Source of the DNA: MGIIb-O3 sp046710875
GTDB taxonomy: Archaea > Thermoplasmatota > Poseidoniia > Poseidoniales > Thalassarchaeaceae
Assembly: GCA_046710875.1 (NCBI GenBank)
Contig: JBKEHQ010000067.1
Coordinates: forward strand, 1 to 7,078
Length of the DNA: 7,078 bases
Reading direction: 5' to 3'
Positions 1-5,334 of the stretch are shown here, piece after piece. Both the position numbers and the translations under genes were made by a program. The notes beneath the pieces were generated by a model. That model had not been told where the DNA came from and did no database searches. It was given only the letters and a program-made list of their open reading frames with translations. How positions within the stretch are numbered: position 1 is the stretch's first letter; the number at the start of each line of letters is the position of its first letter.

Positions 1-114
1 TAAAAATATTTTGTAATGGCATAAACTCACAATTAAATCATTAAACATCTTGCGTCTTATTAAATAAGGAGTTAAACTAGTTCCAATTATCAATATTAAA
101 AAGGTGTTTGTAAT
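1..114 (+). promoter_or_regulatory. Upstream region of the binding-protein gene: TATA-like element and Shine-Dalgarno
   Basis: No gene is visible here. An A/T-rich stretch at 57-67 (TTATTAAATAA) resembles an archaeal TATA box and lies 48-58 bases before the start codon, which would give a short leader. The same bases form a 6-bp inverted repeat, CTTATT-A-AATAAG (56-68), so a regulator could bind over the TATA box. AAGGTG at 101-106 is a plausible Shine-Dalgarno sequence, with 8 bases between GGTG and the ATG at 115. In a region this AT-rich the TATA assignment could be chance. Confidence 0.4.
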
Positions 115-2205
115 ATGAAAATAGCTTCAAGAATTACAATTATTGTAACTATAATGATTTTGTCAACATTTTTCTCAGGTTGTATCGAAAGTACAAATGA
201 GGAAGATAATTTAGGAACGCTTGTAATTGCTTATGAGATTAAAGATAACTTAGAAGATATCGATAATAATCCTCAAATATTAGCAGACTATCTATCAGAT
301 AAATTAAATTACGATGTTTCTATTTTTAATGTAGCGTCGGAAGGTGCCATGATTGAAGCATTGAGATTTGGAAATGCAGATATTGCAGTAATGGATGCCG
401 GGTCAGGATGGATGGGTTGGCAACAACATGGATTAGAAGTTTTAGCTGCTGACTTGAATGAAGATGGAAAGTCATATTATAATTCTCATGCATGGGTGAA
501 AAGAGATAGCGAAATAGGAATGGCGCAAATTGATGGCGATAGATATACCGATCCATATTCATTGTTAGCAAGTAAAAATTCCTGTCACACCGGTTGGCTG
601 AAATCAACAGGTATGTTAATCCCAATGGGATTCTTAATTGGACATGGATATGCAAACATAATAGGAGATCCCAACGATGTTGAAACAATTAGAAATACGA
701 TATATGGTTTTTTTGGAGAAAATTCATCAATTCCTGATGTCGGTAGCCCGTATTACGGAGATGGAGGTGCATTGAGATGCCTATCTGAAGGCAAAGGTGA
801 AGTTGCATTTGCTAATGAAAATACTGCAGAAGCATATTGTGGAGCAGGTGATGGCATTGAAAGGAATAATAATTGGTGTGGAAATATCGAAGACTACGTT
901 GCATTGCCTACCTTTGGGAAGTCACCCAGCAATCCACTGATGTACAATCCATCTAAAATAAATAATAGTTTATTAGAACAATTAGAAGAAATATTAATAG
1001 AAATGGACAATGAAATTGAAGGAATAAGTATATTAAAAAATATATTTAATTCTTTAGGATTTATATCCACAAATGCTACAGAACATTTATCAGAATTCTC
1101 ATCATTAATGTCCAATATTCCTGGAATCTCAGCATATTATGATGATAAATATGAAATAAATAACTCAATATCTCCTTCTTTAGATAAGATTAGAATAGGG
1201 TTTGAAATCAATAATATAAGTAATGATAGTAATCCTGAACTATTAGGAAAATATTTAGAAAATACTCTTGGAATTGAAGTAGAAGTACATATATTTAATT
1301 CAGAAATAGAAATTCTTGACGCATTGGATGCAAATAATATTGATATCGGTTTAGTCAACGAAAATGCGGCATGGTATGGTTGGAAGCAATATAGCCTAGC
1401 AGTCATGGCGGCGATAAAAGATGAAGATGGGAAGTCTAAACATGAATCAAAAGCATGGATTAGATCTGGTAGCGATATAGCAATCGCTCATCTAGATGAT
1501 GACGAGGAAACTGACCCATTTGAATTATTAAACGGTAAAATATCGTGCCATACCAGTTTACTAGATTCTGCAGGGACTTTCATACCATTGGGTAATTTAA
1601 TTAATAACGGTTACATAAATTCATTTGAAAATGATATAGAAAATTTTAGTATAATAAATACTATTCAGACATTTCTAAGTAAAAATTCGTCAATACCTGA
1701 TGAAGAAGATGATTATTATGGTGAAGAGGGAGCATTAAAATGCCTTTCAAAAGGGACAGGGGATGTAGCATTTATCAAGTATAATGCCATAGAAAAATTT
1801 TGTAATGGCCCTGAAAGTGCTGAATGGTGCCTTGATGCTGCCCAATATATATCCCTTCCAACTTTAGGAGAAATTCCTACCAAATCTATAATTTATAATC
1901 CAAATTATTTAGATATTCAAACTAGAACTGCTATTTTGAATTCATTAATGACACTTAATTATGAGATGTATGTTGAAAATTATTCAGTCATGGGAAATAC
2001 ATATACTGGATGTTATGATATTTCTGTTCATGTGATAGATGAAGAATCGCCAAAGAATAATTGCGGATCAGAAATTTTACATAATGTCTTAGATTCATCT
2101 GGAATAATTACAATTAATTCCCAGGATCACTTAGGTAAATATTCTGAGATTATTATTAATGTACCTAAAATTATAGAATATCAACAGCAACTATTACAAG
2201 CATAA
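115..2205 (+). CDS. Bilobed PhnD/transferrin-like substrate-binding lipoprotein of an ABC importer
   Basis: 696 residues. An N-terminal signal peptide with hydrophobic core (about 7-20) ends in FFSGC, a lipobox; Cys23 would be lipid-anchored outside the cell. Two homologous type II periplasmic-binding-protein lobes follow, about 33-345 and 357-696. Each shows the PhnD-like order: a beta strand (LVIAYEI / IRIGFEI), a helix with ADYL/GKYL, then ALRFGNADIAV / ALDANNIDIGL, GWQQHGLEVLAA / GWKQYSLAVMAA and DGKS. Each also has marks I know from animal transferrins: SCHT (156-159, 477-480) followed by G...IPxG, YYGxxGALxCL (213-223, 534-544), then GEVAF / GDVAF, and a later Cys pair (242/255, 563/572). 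Human transferrin pairs the SCHT Cys with the second-motif Cys, so C157-C222 and C478-C543 are predicted disulfides. Lobe 1 has D94 and Y122 where transferrin has Asp63 and Tyr95. First gene of the transporter unit; GGTG lies 8 bases before the ATG. Substrate is not determined: ferric iron, another metal-anion complex, or phosphonate/phosphite/phosphate. Confidence 0.85.
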   Translation: MKIASRITIIVTIMILSTFFSGCIESTNEEDNLGTLVIAYEIKDNLEDIDNNPQILADYLSDKLNYDVSIFNVASEGAMIEALRFGNADIAVMDAGSGWMGWQQHGLEVLAADLNEDGKSYYNSHAWVKRDSEIGMAQIDGDRYTDPYSLLASKNSCHTGWLKSTGMLIPMGFLIGHGYANIIGDPNDVETIRNTIYGFFGENSSIPDVGSPYYGDGGALRCLSEGKGEVAFANENTAEAYCGAGDGIERNNNWCGNIEDYVALPTFGKSPSNPLMYNPSKINNSLLEQLEEILIEMDNEIEGISILKNIFNSLGFISTNATEHLSEFSSLMSNIPGISAYYDDKYEINNSISPSLDKIRIGFEINNISNDSNPELLGKYLENTLGIEVEVHIFNSEIEILDALDANNIDIGLVNENAAWYGWKQYSLAVMAAIKDEDGKSKHESKAWIRSGSDIAIAHLDDDEETDPFELLNGKISCHTSLLDSAGTFIPLGNLINNGYINSFENDIENFSIINTIQTFLSKNSSIPDEEDDYYGEEGALKCLSKGTGDVAFIKYNAIEKFCNGPESAEWCLDAAQYISLPTLGEIPTKSIIYNPNYLDIQTRTAILNSLMTLNYEMYVENYSVMGNTYTGCYDISVHVIDEESPKNNCGSEILHNVLDSSGIITINSQDHLGKYSEIIINVPKIIEYQQQLLQA

Positions 2206-2257
2206 TAAGATAATCAGATTTTTAATAGTGAATATAGTTTCCCGGCAGTACCAAATA

Positions 2258-2281
2258 AGAGTTTAGGTCCCCCTAAACTTT
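2258..2281 (+). promoter_or_regulatory. Inverted repeat / RNA hairpin between binding-protein and ATPase genes
   Basis: AGTTTAGG (2260-2267) and CCTAAACT (2272-2279) are perfect inverted repeats around a 4-base loop TCCC. A G-T and an A-T pair extend the stem to 10 bp. It lies in the 102-base gap after the binding-protein stop codon, preceded by a T5 run (2219-2223) and followed about 30 bases later by the ATPase reading frame. Hairpins in this place often stabilise the message of the binding protein, which is needed in excess over the membrane parts. Alternatives are a partial terminator or an operator. The TTTAGG/CCTAAA half-sites recall DtxR-type metal-regulator sites, but the spacing is too short for the classical 19-bp box. 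Confidence 0.55.
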
Positions 2282-2307
2282 AAACAAAGTATTGGGAAGT
2301 GGTTTGA

Positions 2308-3021
2308 ATATCGGCAAATAGAGTTGAAAAAATTCCTTTAGTTCGTCTAAATGATGTTTTAATTGGATATAATCCCAAAAACCTACTATGTAAAATCCCA
2401 AACTTAGAAATTTGGCCAGGAGAGGTTGTTGCCATAACTGGGCCATCAGGAGTTGGAAAAACTACTTTGCTCAGAACTATAGCGGGAATTGTCTCTCCAT
2501 TAGAGGGCAATGTGGAAGTATGTGGTGATTTATTACCTCATAAACCTAAAAGGGGGAGATTGGGTTACGTTCCTCAGAGGCTTGGATTAGTAAGGCATGC
2601 TAGCATAATGCATAATGTCATGTTGGGAGCTACTGCTGGGAGTTCAACAATTTTTCATTCTTTGGAAGTAAAGAAGAAAGCGCATCTGGCCATTGAAAGA
2701 ATGGGATTAACCGATAAAATATTAGAGCCAGTTAGGAAATTATCAGGAGGGCAACAAAGAAGGGTAGCAACTGCAAGGACTTTGGCACAGGAGCCAAAAT
2801 TAATACTAGCAGATGAGTTTCTGAGTGAATTAGATGAAGAAACCATGGAGATGGTGCTAAGAGAAGTACTAGAGTATGTTCGTAAAAGCGGAGCAGCATT
2901 GATTGTAGTTGAACATGACATAGCAAGGGCTAGATCAATGGCAGATAGATTATTAGTTATTGATGACGGAAGAATTAATCCATTTATCAGAGAAGTCACT
3001 GCAATGGAGATCAAAGTATGA
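2308..3021 (+). CDS. phnC: PhnC-like ABC transporter ATPase (start codon abnormal)
   Basis: Cytoplasmic ATPase of the importer, about 237 residues, close to the usual length of PhnC. Numbering from the codon after the TGA at 2305, it has Walker A GPSGVGKT (45-52), Q-loop Gln90 (YVPQ), signature LSGGQQRR (145-152), Walker B LILADE with catalytic Glu170, D-loop SELD (173-176) and switch His203. The frame is open from 2308 but has no ATG, GTG or TTG before the TTG at 2467; starting there would remove Walker A, so that start is wrong. Removing one C (2312) from atatcggca would create ATG GCA AAT in frame (Met-Ala-Asn-Arg-Val-Glu), 7 bases after GTGG (2299-2302), much like the leader of the gene upstream. 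Either the base is an error or mutation, or an AUA/AUU codon starts translation. The 3' end overlaps the permease start (ATGA). PhnC assignment rests on the partner permease; ATPases alone do not show substrate. Confidence 0.88.
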   Translation: MSANRVEKIPLVRLNDVLIGYNPKNLLCKIPNLEIWPGEVVAITGPSGVGKTTLLRTIAGIVSPLEGNVEVCGDLLPHKPKRGRLGYVPQRLGLVRHASIMHNVMLGATAGSSTIFHSLEVKKKAHLAIERMGLTDKILEPVRKLSGGQQRRVATARTLAQEPKLILADEFLSELDEETMEMVLREVLEYVRKSGAALIVVEHDIARARSMADRLLVIDDGRINPFIREVTAMEIKV

Positions 3022-3896
3022 TTACAATGCAAAATAAGATATTGTTCTTGTTCTTTGGCACAATATTTTTCACATTCTGGATATTGGATGGAATGGTCAA
3101 TCATTGGGGAAGGTTATCAGGAAGTTTTGGGAACTTAATTATATTCTTCAATGAGTCATTATGGCCACCAGACTGGAGTGTCATTAAACCTCAAGCATAT
3201 CCGGTTTGTACTGTATATCCATTATTTGATTTTACGTGTTCAACAGCATGGATTGGTATGATTGAAACGATAAAAATTGCATTTGTAGCCACAATATTGG
3301 GATCAATAATATCATTGCCATTATCCATGATTGCAGCACGTAACCTTAATTCAAAGGGCATCTCATATTTTATTAGATTCATATTGGCAGGTGCTAGAAG
3401 TTTACCTAGCATAATATGGGCAATATTTTTTGTTATTTTGGTTGGCTTTGGGCCTTTTGCAGGAGTATTGGCTATGACAATATACACTGTTGGATACTTG
3501 GGTAAATTACAATATGAAGCAATAGAGGGGATGAATAACATTCCTTTGGAGACTGCAAGGTCAATGGGACTATCAAAATTTGAAATTGCAATAGGAGTTG
3601 TAATACCTGAAATGGCCAATAGCTTGATTTCACAAACAATTTTTATGTTTGAATATAATGTTAGACATGGTACAGTAATAGGAATAGTTGGAGCAGGTGG
3701 TATTGGATATTACATCAATCTATACCTAAAATTTCTACAATATGATAAAGTAATTTCTTATCTAATAATAATTTTCATTGTAGTGCTAGTAATAGACTTT
3801 ATTTCAATATCGGCAAGATCATTATTTAATGAGGAGGGAGATTTATCAAAACCATCGTGGTGGGGAGTTTTTGGATCGCCAAATAGTAAGAAATAA
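3018..3896 (+). CDS. phnE: PhnE-like ABC transporter permease
   Basis: 292-residue inner-membrane permease forming the translocation channel, probably as a homodimer with two copies of the ATPase encoded just upstream. The first membrane segment is at about 7-27. A roughly 50-residue outside loop follows, then several hydrophobic segments from about 84 to 266 (for example IKIAFVATILGSIISLPLSM and VISYLIIIFIVVLVIDFI). The cytoplasmic coupling (EAA-type) loop is around 174-198, with PLETARSMGLSKFEIAIGVV. The stretch FEYNVRHGTVIGIVGAGGIG (211-230) and RSLPSIIWAIFFVILVGFGP (127-146) are characteristic of the PhnE branch of BPD permeases, not the FbpB-type iron permeases. The start ATG overlaps the ATPase stop as ATGA, indicating translational coupling; a second in-frame ATG at 3027 is possible. 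Two Cys in the outside loop (C64, C74) could form a disulfide. Ends in tandem TAA TAA. Confidence 0.93.
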   Translation: MITMQNKILFLFFGTIFFTFWILDGMVNHWGRLSGSFGNLIIFFNESLWPPDWSVIKPQAYPVCTVYPLFDFTCSTAWIGMIETIKIAFVATILGSIISLPLSMIAARNLNSKGISYFIRFILAGARSLPSIIWAIFFVILVGFGPFAGVLAMTIYTVGYLGKLQYEAIEGMNNIPLETARSMGLSKFEIAIGVVIPEMANSLISQTIFMFEYNVRHGTVIGIVGAGGIGYYINLYLKFLQYDKVISYLIIIFIVVLVIDFISISARSLFNEEGDLSKPSWWGVFGSPNSKK

Positions 3897-3897
3897 T

Positions 3898-3903
3898 AAA
3901 AAA
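3898..3903 (-). terminator. T6 run ending the gpsA/winged-helix transcript
   Basis: Read on the - strand, six T residues begin 4 bases after the TGA of the winged-helix gene. Archaeal RNA polymerase terminates at short T-runs, and this is the only one near that end. It lies between the two convergent stop codons (10-base gap). No clear T-run was seen for the + strand permease transcript, which probably reads into the opposite gene before ending. Confidence 0.35.
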
Positions 3904-3906
3904 TAT

Positions 3907-4131
3907 TCAAATATCATCGGCTATAATTCTTATTGAGCCTTCCTTATATGAAATCTGGATATTATCTTTAACCTTGTAAGTTAATGCTGCCAATGCCTCA
4001 TAAACTTCTTTTTCATCGACTTTGAATGCTTCTGCTGCGCGTTTAGTTGACCATGGTACTTCAGTAAAATCTGAAGATGCAATCCATTTCAACATCCTAG
4101 CTTCAAAATCAGTTAAATCCATAGAAGACAT
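3907..4131 (-). CDS. Small winged-helix-like protein, putative regulator
   Basis: 74 residues, not recognised as a named family. After MDLTDFEARMLKWIA (first helix) comes a helix-turn-helix-like segment around 28-52 (STKRAAEAFKVDEKEVYEAL). Two short beta-type stretches at the C-terminus (NIQISYK, GSIRIIAD) would form a wing. The layout H-(HTH)-wing is that of small archaeal winged-helix proteins, which may bind DNA or protein partners. It follows gpsA by 4 bases on the same strand. GGAG (complement of 4140-4143), placed within the last gpsA codons and 8 bases before the ATG, supports this start and coupled translation; Met4 is an alternative. The CDS ends 10 bases from the convergent permease gene. 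Length and composition look normal for a real gene; the regulator role is inferred from the fold pattern only. Confidence 0.75.
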   Translation of the reverse strand: MSSMDLTDFEARMLKWIASSDFTEVPWSTKRAAEAFKVDEKEVYEALAALTYKVKDNIQISYKEGSIRIIADDI

Positions 4132-4135
4132 AATT

Positions 4136-5143
4136 TTAGCTCCTATATGATTCTACCATTTTTCTTACGGCGTCTTCCACTTCTATTTCTCCTTCAAGTA
4201 ATGCCCACAATGAAGATAAAAAGGGAGTATGGAGTTGTAATTTTAATGCTTGATCTAAAAAAGATTTAGTAGCCCTTACGCCTTCTGCAACCATGAACAT
4301 ATCGTTTAAGGCCTCATCAAGGCTCATCCCTGAACCAAGTTTTTCACCTAATGTTCTGTTACGGCTTCTTGGGCTTGTGGCTGTGACATATAAGTCACCA
4401 ATCCCAGCAGGACCAAAAGCAGTATTTTCCTTTGCACCCATCTTTCCAAGTAGTAATATTCCTTCGCTGTATCCAGCAAGAACTAATGCGGCTTTGAGAT
4501 TATCTCCGCCTATTGAGTCTCTTAAACCATCAACTAGTCCGCAAGCTAATGCGACAGTATTCTTGTATGCCCCCCATAATTCAGCCCCTATTGGATCTAC
4601 AGCAGGCGTCAATATCAATGAGCTAGTAGAGAGTCTTTCTGCCACTCTTTCTGCCACAGATCTGTCATGACATGCGACTAGTGCATTTGTTAAAACTCCC
4701 CTTGCTACTTCTGGAGCGATGGTAGGGCCCGTCATAACTACTACAGGATTATTCTTTCCAGCGCGATTTAATTTTTCTTCTAATACTTCAGATATTAGTC
4801 CATGTTTTTCATTTTCAGGAGCTAGTCCCTTTGCCAAGTCGACTATTACATGTGATGGCCGTAAATATTGAATCATATCATCGAAGACAGATATAATTAC
4901 TGAACTAGGTAACGCCATTATGATTAATTCGCAAGTTTCTAAGATATCTGAAAGTTCCATTGTTGCTTGTAAGCCTGATAAATCATGACCTGGTAAGTAC
5001 TTAGTGTTCAGGCTATCTTCCATTAAAGACTGGTATACTTCATGTTCAACCGTCCATCCAGATACATTATGCCCATCATCTATCCATATCTTGGCTAGAG
5101 CAGTGCCCCAATTGCCTAAACCTACTATACCAATTCGAGCCAT
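4136..5143 (-). CDS. gpsA: NAD(P)-dependent glycerol-3-phosphate dehydrogenase
   Basis: 335 residues from the chosen start, the normal size of the family. It interconverts dihydroxyacetone phosphate and sn-glycerol 3-phosphate in the cytoplasm, the step that supplies the bacterial-type phospholipid backbone or takes up glycerol carbon. The Rossmann motif GLGNWG is at 8-13. VDLAKGL (101-107), TGPTIAPEVARG (138-149), WGAYKNTVA with catalytic Lys194, and FGPAGIGDLYVTATSPRSRN (243-262, substrate-binding Arg at the end) match GpsA in order. The frame extends upstream to 5221, but MARIGIVGLG (start at 5143) is where GpsA proteins normally begin. The shorter start leaves 100 bases for the divergent promoters of this gene and the tRNA; GTGG lies about 11 bases upstream. 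Most archaea use the unrelated sn-glycerol-1-phosphate dehydrogenase, so this gene is of bacterial type. Confidence 0.95.
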   Translation of the reverse strand: MARIGIVGLGNWGTALAKIWIDDGHNVSGWTVEHEVYQSLMEDSLNTKYLPGHDLSGLQATMELSDILETCELIIMALPSSVIISVFDDMIQYLRPSHVIVDLAKGLAPENEKHGLISEVLEEKLNRAGKNNPVVVMTGPTIAPEVARGVLTNALVACHDRSVAERVAERLSTSSLILTPAVDPIGAELWGAYKNTVALACGLVDGLRDSIGGDNLKAALVLAGYSEGILLLGKMGAKENTAFGPAGIGDLYVTATSPRSRNRTLGEKLGSGMSLDEALNDMFMVAEGVRATKSFLDQALKLQLHTPFLSSLWALLEGEIEVEDAVRKMVESYRS

Positions 5144-5243
5144 ATCAGTAAAACCACGACATTCCATCCCTGTTATCATACTATTGGGATTAGTGGCATC
5201 ATACGTTGCATTCTTGACCATAAAGCGCTCGCATCATAAATAA
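5144..5243. promoter_or_regulatory. Divergent promoter region between gpsA and tRNA-Leu
   Basis: This 100-base gap must hold promoters for gpsA (- strand) and tRNA-Leu (+ strand) if gpsA starts at 5143. No strong TATA box is seen. CCATAAAG (5218-5225) and CATCATAAATAA just before the tRNA are weak candidates for the tRNA, and CTTTATGG on the other strand, at the same place, for gpsA. The gpsA frame stays open through this region (to an ATG at 5219-5221), but the 26 added residues look unlike GpsA and would leave only 22 bases for both promoters. Confidence 0.35.
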
Positions 5244-5328
5244 GCAGGGGTACCCGAGTGGTCAAAGGGGCTGGGTTTAGGTCCCAGTGCGTAGTGCTTC
5301 GCAGGTTCAAATCCTGTCCCCTGCACCA
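5244..5328 (+). tRNA. tRNA-Leu, anticodon TAG, with encoded CCA
   Basis: The acceptor stem GCAGGGG (5244-5250) pairs fully with CCCCTGC (5318-5324). The discriminator A (5325) and an encoded CCA (5326-5328) follow. The anticodon stem CTGGG/CCCAG (5271-5275, 5283-5287) encloses the 7-base loop TTTAGGT; the anticodon is TAG (5278-5280), reading CUA and other CUN leucine codons. The long variable arm (about 5288-5300) is the class II form expected for Leu, and GTAGTGCTTCGC resembles archaeal tRNA-Leu variable arms. The T-arm is GCAGG-TTCAAAT-CCTGT. No intron is seen. It ends 6 bases before the stop codon of the convergent surface-protein gene. Confidence 0.97.
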
Positions 5329-5334
5329 CTAAAG

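Noticed and set aside
326..1406. Several - strand frames inside the binding-protein gene
   Set aside because: They lie opposite a well-supported coding region, have no family features and no ribosome-binding sites; shadows.
2261..2271. Eleven bases (GTTTAGGTCCC) shared between the intergenic hairpin and the tRNA-Leu anticodon arm (5275-5285)
   Set aside because: The flanks differ at once, no other tRNA parts are nearby and the hairpin pairs with a different partner; an 11-base match is likely chance.
2467..3021. ATPase starting at the TTG at 2467 (184 residues)
   Set aside because: Walker A GPSGVGKT is encoded in frame just upstream (2440-2463), so this start would yield a protein unable to bind ATP.
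4293..4670. 125-residue + strand frame inside gpsA
   Set aside because: Antisense shadow of the strongly supported gpsA coding sequence.
5144..5221. 26-residue N-terminal extension of GpsA from the ATG at 5221
   Set aside because: The extension has no family similarity, MARIGIVGLG is the usual N-terminus, and the extension would leave 22 bases for two divergent promoters.
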